From Marinifilum sp. D714 (GTDB lineage Bacteria; Bacteroidota; Bacteroidia; Bacteroidales; Marinifilaceae): a stretch of 64,000 nucleotides of DNA. The notes under the pieces were generated by a model. That model saw only the letters and a list, made by a program, of their open reading frames with translations, did not search any database and had not been told where the DNA came from. The stretch spans positions 186,001-250,000 of the forward strand of contig NZ_JALPNU010000003.1 in the NCBI RefSeq assembly GCF_030851345.1. Reading direction: 5' to 3'. This document shows, one piece after another, positions 36,895-45,526 of the stretch; position 1 is the stretch's first letter, and each line of letters starts with the position of its first letter. The position numbers and the translations under genes are program-made.

Positions 36895-36923
36895 TTGATT
36901 CTAAATTGACTATTTTTACATTG
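36895..36923 (+). promoter_or_regulatory. Candidate promoter of the pflB locus
   Basis: TTG (36895-36897) and TACATTG (36917-36923), 19 bp apart, resemble the Bacteroidota promoter layout, but the -7 box lacks one T of TAnnTTTG. TACATTG occurs again at 36931. The position upstream of a highly expressed gene supports it; the match alone is weak. Confidence 0.4.
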
Positions 36924-37220
36924 TAATCTCTACATTGCAAAACTCCAAGAATACCAGAAACTTTGGCCATTCGAAAAGCTTTGCATTAACAACATCATTA
37001 CATCTTGGTATTGCGCAACAAAAAAATAGTCTGTTCCTTTGCGCTCTGAAAGGAAAACGGACAAGTTTATCTTGTTTATTTTCTATGGCTAGATTGTCAA
37101 TTTTGATAATCAAACACAAAATATAATTTTAAACACAACCATTTCGAGTTCAAATTCAACATTAAGGATTTGAATTAATCATGATTGAAGAAATTCAATC
37201 AACGAAAACTATTAACTGCA

Positions 37221-39446
37221 ATGGTAAAAATGCAATTTAAAGCCGGCGAATGGCAAAAGACAATTAACGTTAGAGATTTCGTTAGTAACAATTTAACCTC
37301 ATACACTGGGGATGCATCATTCTTATCAGGAGCTACAGAACGCACTAAGCAATTGTGGCAAATGTGTCTTGATGCAGTGAAAGAAGAACGTGCAAACAAT
37401 GGTGTTCGCTCAATCGACACTGAAACTGTTTCAACGATCGCTTCTCACGGTGCTGGGTATATTGACAAATCTTTAGAGGTTATCGTAGGACTACAGGCAG
37501 ACGAATTGCTTCGCAGAGCAATGAAACCATATGGTGGTATCGCCGTGGTTGAAAAAGCTTGTACTGAACAAGGTCTTGAAGTATCAGATCGTGTTAAAGA
37601 TATTTTCCGAAACTTCGCAAAAACTCACAACGATGGGGTTTTTGATGCTTATACAGCTGAAATCCGTAAGTTCCGTTCATTAGGATTCCTTACAGGTTTG
37701 CCAGATAACTACGCTCGTGGTCGTATTATTGGTGACTACCGTCGTGTAGCTCTATACGGTATCGATCGTTTGATCGAAGCTAAAAAAGAAGATTTGGCTG
37801 GATTGAATGGTCCAATGACTGACGAAACTATCCGTCTTCGTGAAGAAGTAGCTGAGCAAATCAAAGCTTTGGGTCAAATCAAAGAATTAGGTGCTAAATA
37901 TGACTTGGAATTAGGTCGTCCTGCTGAAACTGCACAGGAAGCTATCCAATGGGTTTACATGGGATACCTTGCTGCTGTAAAAGAGCAAGATGGTGCTGCT
38001 ATGTCATTAGGTAACGTTTCTACTTTCCTTGATATCTACATCCAAAGAGATCTTGAAGAAGGAACAATTACTGAAGAGTTTGCTCAGGAAATGATTGACC
38101 AATTCGTAATGAAATTGCGTATGGTTCGTCACCTTCGTATGAATGCTTACGATGAAATTTTTGCTGGTGACCCAACTTGGGTAACTGAGTCAATCGGTGG
38201 TAGAACTTTGGACGGAAGATCAAAAGTTACCAAAACTTCTTTCCGTTTCTTGAACACACTTTACACATTAGGTCCATCACCAGAGCCAAACATGACTGTT
38301 CTTTGGTCTGATCAACTACCAGAAGGATTCAAGAAATTCTGTGCTCAGGTTTCTATCGATACTTCATCAATCCAGTACGAGAATGACCAGTTGATGACCG
38401 ACACTCGTAAGTCTGATGACTACGGTATTGCTTGTTGTGTATCATACCAGGAAATTGGTAAGCAAATTCAATTCTTCGGTGCTCGTTGTAACTTGGCTAA
38501 GACTTTATTGCTTGCCTTGAACGGTGGTCGTTGTGAGAAAACTGGTACTCAGTTGATCAATGGTATTCCTGCAATGAAGAGCGATGAGTTGAATTACGAA
38601 GAAGTAATGGCTAACTATACAATCGCAATGAGAGAAATGGCTCGTGTTTACAATGAGTCAATGAACATCATCCACTACATGCACGATAAGTACTACTACG
38701 AAAAGGCTCAAATGTCATTGGTAGATACAAATCCTGCTATCAACCTTGCATACGGTATTGCTGGTCTTTCAATCGTAGCTGACTCACTTTCTGCTATTAA
38801 GAACGCAAAAGTAACTGCAGTTCGTAACGAAGAAGGATTGACTTGCGACTTTAAGATTGAAGGTGATTTCCCATACTATGGTAACGATGATGATCGTGTA
38901 GACTGTTTTGCAGTTGAGATTCCTAAGATTTTCAACGGTATGTTGAAAGAACTTCACACATATAAAAATGCAGAGCCAACAATGTCTATTCTAACCATTA
39001 CTTCTAACGTAGTTTATGGTTTAAAGACAGGTGCTACTCCTGATGGTAGAGCTGCTGGTGTACCATTCGCTCCAGGTGCTAACCCAATGCACGGACGTGA
39101 CACTAACGGTGCAATTGCATCTTTGAACTCTGTAGCAAAAATCAACTACGAAGATTCATTAGATGGTATCTCTAACACATTCTCAATCGTTCCTAAGTCA
39201 TTAGGTGCAACAGAAGATATCCGTCAAGATAACTTGGTAACCATGATGGATGCTTATTTCATCAAAGGTGCTCATCACTTGAACGTGAACGTATTGAACC
39301 GTGAGATGTTAGAAGATGCAATGGAGCGTCCAGAAGAATATCCGCAGTTAACTATCCGTGTATCAGGATACGCTGTAAACTTTGTACGTTTGACTCGCGA
39401 ACAGCAACTTGAGGTAATCTCTCGTAGCTTCTTCGAAAAAATGTAA
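37221..39446 (+). CDS. pflB: Pyruvate formate-lyase (formate C-acetyltransferase)
   Basis: A glycyl-radical enzyme that splits pyruvate with CoA into acetyl-CoA and formate under anaerobic conditions. The ATG at 37221 gives [20 protein letters not shown] and 741 residues; the longer frame from a TTG at 37185 adds an unusual leader, and the ATG at 37230 is also possible. The catalytic cysteines are Cys405 and Cys406 in GIACCVSYQ. The glycyl-radical residue is Gly716 in [10 protein letters not shown]. Similarity to Escherichia coli PflB is evident along the whole length. Codon use favours CGT for arginine and GGT for glycine, unlike its neighbours, a sign of high expression. The activase and formate channel follow. 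Confidence 0.97.
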   Translation: MVKMQFKAGEWQKTINVRDFVSNNLTSYTGDASFLSGATERTKQLWQMCLDAVKEERANNGVRSIDTETVSTIASHGAGYIDKSLEVIVGLQADELLRRAMKPYGGIAVVEKACTEQGLEVSDRVKDIFRNFAKTHNDGVFDAYTAEIRKFRSLGFLTGLPDNYARGRIIGDYRRVALYGIDRLIEAKKEDLAGLNGPMTDETIRLREEVAEQIKALGQIKELGAKYDLELGRPAETAQEAIQWVYMGYLAAVKEQDGAAMSLGNVSTFLDIYIQRDLEEGTITEEFAQEMIDQFVMKLRMVRHLRMNAYDEIFAGDPTWVTESIGGRTLDGRSKVTKTSFRFLNTLYTLGPSPEPNMTVLWSDQLPEGFKKFCAQVSIDTSSIQYENDQLMTDTRKSDDYGIACCVSYQEIGKQIQFFGARCNLAKTLLLALNGGRCEKTGTQLINGIPAMKSDELNYEEVMANYTIAMREMARVYNESMNIIHYMHDKYYYEKAQMSLVDTNPAINLAYGIAGLSIVADSLSAIKNAKVTAVRNEEGLTCDFKIEGDFPYYGNDDDRVDCFAVEIPKIFNGMLKELHTYKNAEPTMSILTITSNVVYGLKTGATPDGRAAGVPFAPGANPMHGRDTNGAIASLNSVAKINYEDSLDGISNTFSIVPKSLGATEDIRQDNLVTMMDAYFIKGAHHLNVNVLNREMLEDAMERPEEYPQLTIRVSGYAVNFVRLTREQQLEVISRSFFEKM

Positions 39447-39468
39447 GAACGTTTTTCTACTTATATAC

Positions 39469-39513
39469 CGAGATCCGGGAACACGCTGTGCTTTCCGGAC
39501 TCGTTTTTTATTT
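39469..39513 (+). terminator. Hairpin terminator between pflB and pflA
   Basis: CGAG..CCGG (39469-39478) pairs with CCGG.CTCG (39495-39503) around a 16-nt loop, followed by a run of six T. It lies 23 bp after the pflB stop. It should end most transcripts there and lower pflA and focA expression relative to pflB. Confidence 0.78.
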
Positions 39514-39572
39514 AAGATATGAATCTGGATTACAACTGAAAGGTTCATTAACTAAACAACTAACTCTCAACA

Positions 39573-40298
39573 ATGTTAAACGTTCATTCATTCGAATCTC
39601 TTGGTACTTATGATGGTCCCGGTATTCGTCTTGTTGTATTCCTTCAAGGGTGTGCATTTAAGTGTTTGTACTGTGCAAACCCAGATACCATAAGCTTTAA
39701 AGGAGGTACTCCTACTCCACTTGATGAAGTGATGAGAAAAGCGCGAAACCAACGTCCATTCTTTGGCAAGCTTGGTGGAATAACCATTTCAGGAGGAGAA
39801 CCATTATGGCAAGCTGCTGAATTGAAAAAACTATTCAAACAGCTAAAAGAGGAAGATTTTAATACATGTATCGACACAAATGGTAATGTTCTTAACGATG
39901 ATGTGAAAGAATTAATCTCAAATACCGATTTGGTTTTACTAGATATTAAGCACATTAATCCTGATTTACATGTAAAACTAACCGGCAAAAGGAATGATAC
40001 AACTCTAAAATTTGCCAAACATCTTCGTGACGAAAATATTCGAACCTGGATGCGTTACGTTTTGGTTCCCGGTTATTCTGATCAACCAGAATATTTACAT
40101 GAAATGGGGAAACATTTTCAAGAATATGGAAATATTGAAAAGCTTGAAATTCAACCCTATCACAAATTGGGTGTTCATAAATACGAGCATCTAAAATGGG
40201 AATACAAATTAGAAGGAGTTCCCGAAAACACCACAGAACAATTAGAGACTGCGAAGAATATTCTAAGCCAATATTTCAAAGAAGTTATTATAAATTAA
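39573..40298 (+). CDS. pflA: Pyruvate formate-lyase activating enzyme (radical SAM)
   Basis: A 241-residue radical SAM enzyme that makes the glycyl radical on PflB. The cluster-binding cysteines are Cys27, Cys31 and Cys34 in CAFKCLYC, the classic CxxxCxxC motif, followed by ISGGEPLW, the SAM-binding GGE motif. The N-terminus SFESLGTYDGPGIRLVVFLQGC is typical of PflA. There is no extra ferredoxin insert, so it is the short housekeeping type and not a decarboxylase-type activase. Position after pflB makes the call certain. Confidence 0.96.
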   Translation: MLNVHSFESLGTYDGPGIRLVVFLQGCAFKCLYCANPDTISFKGGTPTPLDEVMRKARNQRPFFGKLGGITISGGEPLWQAAELKKLFKQLKEEDFNTCIDTNGNVLNDDVKELISNTDLVLLDIKHINPDLHVKLTGKRNDTTLKFAKHLRDENIRTWMRYVLVPGYSDQPEYLHEMGKHFQEYGNIEKLEIQPYHKLGVHKYEHLKWEYKLEGVPENTTEQLETAKNILSQYFKEVIIN

Positions 40299-40363
40299 GA
40301 ATTGCATGTAATAATCGGTAATTACATTTTTAATTACTAATTGTTAATTATTAATAGAATACA

Positions 40364-41221
40364 ATGTCGTATCAAGATATTAATGAAATCATTGAGGTGC
40401 AAAAACCTCAAATTGAAGTAAGTGTTAAAGAACAAAACGGTTTCAACTCTCCTGCTGAAACTGTAGAAGAAGTGAATCACACTGCAGAGGCTAAAAAGGC
40501 AATGGCAAATAAAAAAACATTTGTATTGGCTTTATTGGCTGGTGGATATATTGCTATGGGTAGCCTTCTGGCCTTAATTGTTGGCGGTGCGATGCCAGGT
40601 TTTGCCGAAACCAACCCAGGTTTGCAAAAATTCTTCTTTGGAGCAGTTTTCCCATTAGGATTAATTCTTTGTGCTGTTGCTGGTGCTGAATTATTTACAG
40701 GCAATACTGCTTACTTTATTCCATCGGTATTCTCAAAGCGTATGTCATTTAAAGTGCCACTGAAAAACTGGGCTATTGTATACTTCGGCAACTTCATTGG
40801 ATCATTACTCGTTGCTTACTTCTTGGTTTATCTTACTGGTGCGATTATGAATTCACCTTCTGTTGATTCAGCCATTAATATTGCAATTACAAAAACTTCT
40901 AATCCATTCTATAAGACATTCTTAAAAGGAATAGCATGTAACTGGATGGTAGCCTTAGCGATGTGGTTGGCTTATGCATCGAAAGATATTGCAAGTAAAA
41001 TATTAGGAATTTGGTTTCCTGTTATGGCTTTTGTAGCAATGGGATTTGAACACTGCGTTGCAAACATGTTCTTTATTCCTGTGGCTATTTTTCATGGTGC
41101 TGATATTACTTGGATGGATTTTATTGTGAAAAATCTTATCCCTGCAACTTTAGGAAACATTGTAGGTGGCGCACTATTTGTTGGAACAGCTTACTGGTAT
41201 GTATACGATAAGAAAAAGTAA
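40364..41221 (+). CDS. focA: Formate/nitrite transporter family channel
   Basis: A 285-residue membrane protein with six helices of the FNT fold. The motifs GGYIAMGSLLALIVGG, GAELFTGNTAY, KNWAIVYFGNFIGSLL, ACNWMVALAMWLAYASKD and MGFEHCVANMFFIP are typical, with the pore histidine in EHCVANM. The polar N-terminal tail of about 45 residues is longer than in Escherichia coli FocA. It moves the formate made by PflB across the inner membrane. It lies 65 bp after pflA and ends the locus; a hairpin follows. Confidence 0.95.
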   Translation: MSYQDINEIIEVQKPQIEVSVKEQNGFNSPAETVEEVNHTAEAKKAMANKKTFVLALLAGGYIAMGSLLALIVGGAMPGFAETNPGLQKFFFGAVFPLGLILCAVAGAELFTGNTAYFIPSVFSKRMSFKVPLKNWAIVYFGNFIGSLLVAYFLVYLTGAIMNSPSVDSAINIAITKTSNPFYKTFLKGIACNWMVALAMWLAYASKDIASKILGIWFPVMAFVAMGFEHCVANMFFIPVAIFHGADITWMDFIVKNLIPATLGNIVGGALFVGTAYWYVYDKKK

Positions 41222-41274
41222 ACAATTGAAAATATATCTTGACTAAAGATTTTATTCCTGTTATTTAATTCAAG

Positions 41275-41306
41275 AAGAGCCATTGAAATATCAATGGCTC
41301 TTTTTA
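41275..41306. terminator. Terminator of focA, shared with the convergent acetyltransferase gene
   Basis: AAGAGCCATTGA (41275-41286) and TCAATGGCTCTT (41291-41302) form a perfect 12-bp stem with a 4-nt loop, followed by T on the plus strand. The hairpin is almost the same as the one at 42569-42594. Confidence 0.9.
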
Positions 41307-41374
41307 TTAGTTATTTTTTGTCTCGTTCCTATTAGTAATCTGATTTTGATTAAAAATATACTTGGTTGTAAGCC

Positions 41375-42082
41375 TTAAAAATTAGCAACCATATGATCGA
41401 ATCCATCAAACATTGACTGGTGATTTTTTTTATAATTTTCATATGAATCTCCCATCTGCTTTCTCATTTTCTTTTGAACTTTCTCATCCAATGAATCTAA
41501 AAAATCATCAATTTTATTGCCATTTACAAACAGCGAATATTCATCTTTAAAGTCTTCAATGGTAGGTTCGCGTCTAAGCTCATTCTTTATTCGAAAGTAA
41601 TTATCCTTTACTTCTTCGGCATATTTTTTCTTAGATTTCTCGTAGTATTCATCTATTGTACAAACTGCTTTCGCTGGTCTGCCTACCGCAATACAATTTG
41701 AAGGTATATCTTTTGATACTAAAGAGCCATGACCTATAAATACATTATCACCAATAGTCACTCCCTTCAGAACTGTCACCTCTCTTGCAAACGCAACATT
41801 ATTCCCAATTTTAACTTTCCCAGTAGAATGAAGAGGCAGGAAATCATTGTATTTTATTTTATACAATCTCGAAACAGCATCATGGGTTAAAAGAGTAAAA
41901 TTCTTATTAAAATAAACATTGTCACCAATTTCAATTAACCACGGTCTAGTTAAATCAATATCTACTGTCTTCCTATTTTTAAAATGAATATTCTTTCCCA
42001 TGATAACACCCTTTCTTTTCAGGTATCGATGGAAGCGTTTCTTTGAGGTAAGAGCAAACAGGTATCTTATCTTTCGAATCAT
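41375..42082 (-). CDS. LbH (hexapeptide) acetyltransferase with charged C-terminal extension
   Basis: A 235-residue protein. Residues about 25-150 form a left-handed beta-helix of the maltose/galactoside or serine acetyltransferase type (IGDNVYFNKNFTLLTHDAVS, IGNNVAFAREVTVLKGVTIGDNVFIGHGSLVSKDIPSNCIAVGRPAKAV). His in the THDAVS segment is the likely catalytic residue. The last 85 residues are highly charged and helical and do not belong to the usual enzyme. It probably O-acetylates a sugar. It is isolated from the polysaccharide operon, with a good promoter of its own. Confidence 0.83.
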   Translation of the reverse strand: MIRKIRYLFALTSKKRFHRYLKRKGVIMGKNIHFKNRKTVDIDLTRPWLIEIGDNVYFNKNFTLLTHDAVSRLYKIKYNDFLPLHSTGKVKIGNNVAFAREVTVLKGVTIGDNVFIGHGSLVSKDIPSNCIAVGRPAKAVCTIDEYYEKSKKKYAEEVKDNYFRIKNELRREPTIEDFKDEYSLFVNGNKIDDFLDSLDEKVQKKMRKQMGDSYENYKKNHQSMFDGFDHMVANF

Positions 42083-42106
42083 TTAGAATATCTATTGTTT
42101 GGATGG

Positions 42107-42136
42107 CAAAAATAAGAGTTCCTTGAAAAATACAAA
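42107..42136 (-). promoter_or_regulatory. Candidate promoter of the acetyltransferase gene
   Basis: On the minus strand TTTG (42136-42133) and TATTTTTG (42114-42107) are 18 bp apart, matching both Bacteroidota promoter boxes. The -7 box ends 24 bp before the ATG. Confidence 0.65.
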
Positions 42137-42561
42137 GGTTTTAATGCAAAATTTTCAAGATGCAAAACACTGTATATCAGATATGAAAACTATGTTTAGC
42201 ATCATAATTTCTTTTTAAAAAAAATTATAAAAATTCCATCACAACAATCTTTTCTTAAACTTACTCATCAACACCTACTTAAAATATCATTCAACATTAA
42301 CAACTCTTTAACACAATTTAACATTTATCTAATTATACGTATATTATTAAATTAATCATCGGATTTTGCCACAAAAAGCAGTCTTATGAATTAAACTACA
42401 AAATATAGTTTCTAGGTAATTTGAATATTTAATAGTTTTCAGAGTTTAAATTTTTTAACCTATCAAAATACTTAATCGTATCTTTACTTATGTATTAATA
42501 TAACCTATTATTGCGGAATTGTATTTCTACAATAATTATAACTGAAGGCCTTGTTTATGTG

Positions 42562-42594
42562 CAAAAAAAGAGCCATTCAAATATCTATGGCTCT
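42562..42594 (-). terminator. Intrinsic terminator of the sensor kinase gene
   Basis: AGAGCCAT (42569-42576) and ATGGCTCT (42587-42594) with a 10-nt loop. On the minus strand the stem is followed by a run of T. It lies 41 bp after the stop codon. Confidence 0.85.
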
Positions 42595-42634
42595 ATTATA
42601 TGTTAGCTTATTTTTTATTCAAATTTTTTGTGTC

Positions 42635-44698
42635 TTAAACTCTTATTGGTAAAGTAAAATAAAAAGTTGTACCAACCCCAATCGTAGATTCACACCAAAT
42701 TTCTCCTCCCAACAGTTCAACCAAGCCTTTCGCAATAGATAAACCAAGACCTGTTCCACTGTTGTTCTCCATTCCTTGATTTTTAACTTGCAAAAAACGA
42801 TCGAATATATTCTCAAATTGATCTTCAGGAATTCCCACACCAGTATCTTTAATCTTAAACAATAAAGAAGCACTATCCCTTTTCGAGCAATGAATTAATA
42901 CTATTCCCTTACTAGTAAATTTACATGCATTTCCCACTAAATTAATAAGTATTTGCTTTAATCTTACCTCATCGGTATATAAACGATCATGCATTTCAGT
43001 CAAATCAATTTGTACCTTCAGCTCAATGCTATAATTTTTAATTTTATCATGATTTGCAAAAGTATCCTTTACGTTATCTATTATATTTTTAATACTAACC
43101 TCTTCAATGTACAATTTAATTTGTTCGCTCTCAATCATGGAAATATCCATAATATCATCAATTATCTTTTGCAAATAGTCGGAACTTTTCTGAATAAAAT
43201 TACAATATTTAAGCTGCTTATCTTTAGATAAATTTGGTGTAGCTAATAGTGAAGAAAAACCAACTATGCTATTCATAGGTGTTCTTATTTCATGTGACAT
43301 ATTAGCAAGAAACTGCGTTTTTAAGCGATCTGCATTTTTAGCAATTAATGTTGCCTCTTTTAGCTGCTCTTCTCTTTCAATTTGCATTGATATATCACTC
43401 ATTATTCCCAGCATTCGATAGGCCTTATTGTCTTTATCTTTAAGGAAGGTACCCTTGTCATTTATAGGAACATATGAACCATCTTTTCTTTGATATCTGT
43501 ATATTACATCATAATTTTCTCCATTAACAATGCATTCTTCCAAAATGTTTTTAGTTTCATCAACATCATCAGGATGCACAAACTTTTCCCAGTCATTGAT
43601 TGTTACCGCTTCATATTCTTTTGGTGTTGTACCAATCGTTCTCTCCAAATCACCAGACCAATATATACGATCATTTAATAAGTTATAATCATACACAATT
43701 TGTCCTTTTTGTTCTGCCACCACTCTATACCTCTCTTCACTATCGCGCAAAGACGTTTCAGCCATTAACCTATGAGAAAGCTCTTTATTTAATTCTGAAG
43801 TACGTATCCTTACCAACTTCTGTAACCTTTTGTTGAAAACTAAAATTATTGAAAACACTCCCAGCAAAACAAGAAGTATACTCGCTGTCCAATACCAAAA
43901 GGATTCTCGTTCCCAAAATTCACGAGTTGAAAGAAAAACCCAGCCTTTACGTATTTTGTTTTTTTCACTTCTATTAATTGAACGAATTGTATTATTTAGA
44001 ATATCCCTTAAAATTGGCATATCGTCCCGTACTCCCATCGCAATTCTATAGGTAAAATCGACATCACCTGCCACATGAAGCTTCACAATACCCAAATTCT
44101 CCAGATGAAATGAAGCCGATGCTAAATCCACTATCATTGCATCTGTTTCATTGAAAACTAACTTTTTAAGTCCTGTTAAATCATCTGGTACTAAATCTAA
44201 ATCTAATTCAGGATAATTTTTTACCACATATTCATGTACAGCAAATAAATTACTTACACTAACTTTTTTTCCCTGTAGGTCGCTTATAGACAACTTTCTA
44301 TTTTTACTGCTAATAATTACTGCAGGCGATTGATAATAGGGTTCTGTAAAAAGTAAATATTCACTACGTTGAGGAGTTTTTGCTATAGAAGTAGCAATTT
44401 CAACTTTTTTATCTTTAATTAAATTTAAGTTTTCTTCCAGGTTATTTCTGTGCGTTCGAATGAATTTAATATTCAATTTTTTTTCAATTAAATTTAAATA
44501 ATCATTCGAAATACCAACCACCTCATTTTTAGAGTTTAGAAAATCAAGTGGCGCAAACAAAGGATCTTGAACAACCCTAATTGAATCACCATTTTCTAAA
44601 AGCCATTTTTGCTCATCCTTATTTAGAAAGCCAGCTGCATCCTCCTTTTGACATCCAAGTAAAAAAACAATTAATATTAATAGGAATATATATTTCAT
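42635..44698 (-). CDS. Sensor histidine kinase with periplasmic solute-binding domain, PAS and kinase core
   Basis: A 687-residue kinase. It has a lipobox-like N-terminus (LLGC, Cys16), a family-3 solute-binding domain (about 25-255, with DPLFAPLDF and EIATSIAKTPQRSEYLLFTEPYY), one membrane helix (about 268-288), a PAS/PAC domain (about 320-440), a HisKA domain with phospho-acceptor His469 in NMSHEIRTP, and an ATPase domain with N box LVGNACKFT, DTGVGIP and GTGLGLSIAKG. It should sense an amino-acid-like ligand or other solute outside and pass phosphate to a response regulator. No regulator gene or receiver domain is next to it, so the partner is elsewhere. Confidence 0.93.
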   Translation of the reverse strand: MKYIFLLILIVFLLGCQKEDAAGFLNKDEQKWLLENGDSIRVVQDPLFAPLDFLNSKNEVVGISNDYLNLIEKKLNIKFIRTHRNNLEENLNLIKDKKVEIATSIAKTPQRSEYLLFTEPYYQSPAVIISSKNRKLSISDLQGKKVSVSNLFAVHEYVVKNYPELDLDLVPDDLTGLKKLVFNETDAMIVDLASASFHLENLGIVKLHVAGDVDFTYRIAMGVRDDMPILRDILNNTIRSINRSEKNKIRKGWVFLSTREFWERESFWYWTASILLVLLGVFSIILVFNKRLQKLVRIRTSELNKELSHRLMAETSLRDSEERYRVVAEQKGQIVYDYNLLNDRIYWSGDLERTIGTTPKEYEAVTINDWEKFVHPDDVDETKNILEECIVNGENYDVIYRYQRKDGSYVPINDKGTFLKDKDNKAYRMLGIMSDISMQIEREEQLKEATLIAKNADRLKTQFLANMSHEIRTPMNSIVGFSSLLATPNLSKDKQLKYCNFIQKSSDYLQKIIDDIMDISMIESEQIKLYIEEVSIKNIIDNVKDTFANHDKIKNYSIELKVQIDLTEMHDRLYTDEVRLKQILINLVGNACKFTSKGIVLIHCSKRDSASLLFKIKDTGVGIPEDQFENIFDRFLQVKNQGMENNSGTGLGLSIAKGLVELLGGEIWCESTIGVGTTFYFTLPIRV

Positions 44699-45048
44699 TT
44701 AGGCAGAGTTCTATTAACCTACTAAATTTAACCATCAACTTCTACAATTACAAATGCATGATATTAACTTATCATCTTTATCATTCAGACTAATTTTTCT
44801 TGATGGCTACATTCCCATAATTGTCTAATTAGAGCTTAAAATTTATGCACAATCATTCATGCATAATATTTCATAAAATTCTCAGCACATTAAAAAGGCC
44901 CAAAACACATCATTAGTTTCTGATAATCTGACAAAAAGAATCTATTATGAATGTTTAATAAAACATATAATCTATATGAATCCTACTACTTTTAGGCCTA
45001 CAACATCACTTTTATATAAAAAGGTGATAGACGATTTAAAATTTGAAT

Positions 45049-45140
45049 ATACTTCTTGTTGAAGACTTAGTATGCTTCTTGTCGGAAACTTAGTATGCTT
45101 CTTGTTGAAGACTTAGTATACTTCTGGTTGGAGACTTAGT
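45049..45140. repeat. Four 23-bp tandem repeats
   Basis: Four head-to-tail units of exactly 23 bp: 45049-45071, 45072-45094, 45095-45117, 45118-45140. Each reads AT(A/G)CTTCT, then a variable TGTTGAA-like core, then ACTTAGT. Units 1 and 3 differ at one base; units 2 and 4 carry three or so changes each. There are no spacers between units, and all reading frames are broken by stops. A partial fifth unit is replaced by a palindrome. Confidence 0.93.
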
Positions 45141-45154
45141 ATACTAAGTTTTTG
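45134..45154. repeat. 16-bp palindrome at the end of the tandem repeats
   Basis: ACTTAGTATACTAAGT (45134-45149) is a perfect palindrome followed by four or more T. It starts inside repeat unit 4. It could be a protein-binding site or a weak terminator. Confidence 0.6.
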
Positions 45155-45264
45155 ATTTGTGTTTCAATTCCACTATCAAACCAGAGCAATTTCAGTAAAA
45201 TCAATCTTACCTTTAGTATTTTTCACTAAAGTGTAACCCGTGCAAATAAATCTACATTTGAATA

Positions 45265-45300
45265 TTAAAAAATCCCGAAACAAAAATTTGCTTCGGGATT
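45265..45300 (-). terminator. Intrinsic terminator of the second efflux operon
   Basis: AATCCCGAA (45271-45279) and TTCGGGATT (45292-45300) with a 12-nt loop. On the minus strand a T-rich tract follows. It lies 26 bp after the stop at 45327. Confidence 0.85.
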
Positions 45301-45326
45301 CTCAATCAATAAACAAAACTTGCGGA

Positions 45327-45515
45327 TTAATTATCCACTTTAAAAACTTTTCGAAGAATATCGTCCATCAAACACCATTTGGTAATTGAAGATTGTAAGA
45401 GGTTTAAACCTACAAAGGCTGTTAATAATAACCAGTTAATGTTTACATAGACTGCCAGTAAAATACTAACCAATACCAAGGTCCCGGCAATTGCTCTTAT
45501 AATTCTCTCTCTCAT
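45327..45515 (-). CDS. Small membrane protein, DUF2892/YgaP-TM-like
   Basis: A 62-residue protein with two membrane helices (IRAIAGTLVLVSILLAVYV and WLLLTAFVGLNLLQSS) joined by a short turn, then a KWCLMDDILRKVFKV tail. This is the pattern of the DUF2892 family, the membrane part of YgaP; here no rhodanese domain is attached. Its start is 11 bp after the stop of the upstream small gene, and it is the last gene of the efflux operon. It may help anchor or modulate the pump, but there is no direct evidence. Confidence 0.8.
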   Translation of the reverse strand: MRERIIRAIAGTLVLVSILLAVYVNINWLLLTAFVGLNLLQSSITKWCLMDDILRKVFKVDN

Positions 45516-45526
45516 TATATTACTTA

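Larger units (their letters stand above)
36687..37220 (+). other. Upstream region and long leader of pflB
   Basis: About 530 bp before pflB. It holds the nitroreductase terminator, then a candidate promoter (36895-36923) and a leader of roughly 290 nt. Inside the leader, AATACCA (36950-36956) can pair with TGGTATT (37006-37012), and GCGCAA (37013-37018) with TTGCGC (37039-37044). Short frames here start with TTG and look like chance. No clear FNR-type box was found. Confidence 0.5.
42083..42634. other. Non-coding stretch between acetyltransferase and sensor kinase
   Basis: About 550 bp. It holds the acetyltransferase promoter at one end (42107-42136) and the kinase terminator at the other (42569-42594). 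Nothing else could be recognised in the middle, which is very AT-rich. Confidence 0.5.
44699..45326. other. Non-coding stretch with tandem repeats
   Basis: About 630 bp between the kinase start and the end of the DUF2892-like gene. It holds the 23-bp tandem repeats (45049-45140), a palindrome directly after them, and the terminator at 45271-45300. No gene is supported. The kinase promoter should lie at its left end but could not be picked out. Confidence 0.6.

Noticed and set aside
36935-37126. Short frame in the pflB leader
   Set aside because: TTG start, overlaps an equally long frame on the other strand, and composition is not protein-like.
37185-37220. TTG start of pflB twelve codons upstream
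   Set aside because: The added residues [11 protein letters not shown] do not match PflB N-termini, while the ATG at 37221 does.
45049-45140. CRISPR-like array
   Set aside because: The repeats are directly adjacent with no unique spacers, and no cas gene is in the window.
45253-45260. Plus-strand TACATTTG box just before the terminator at 45271
   Set aside because: No -33 partner and nothing to transcribe. Such boxes are expected by chance many times in 64 kb of AT-rich DNA.
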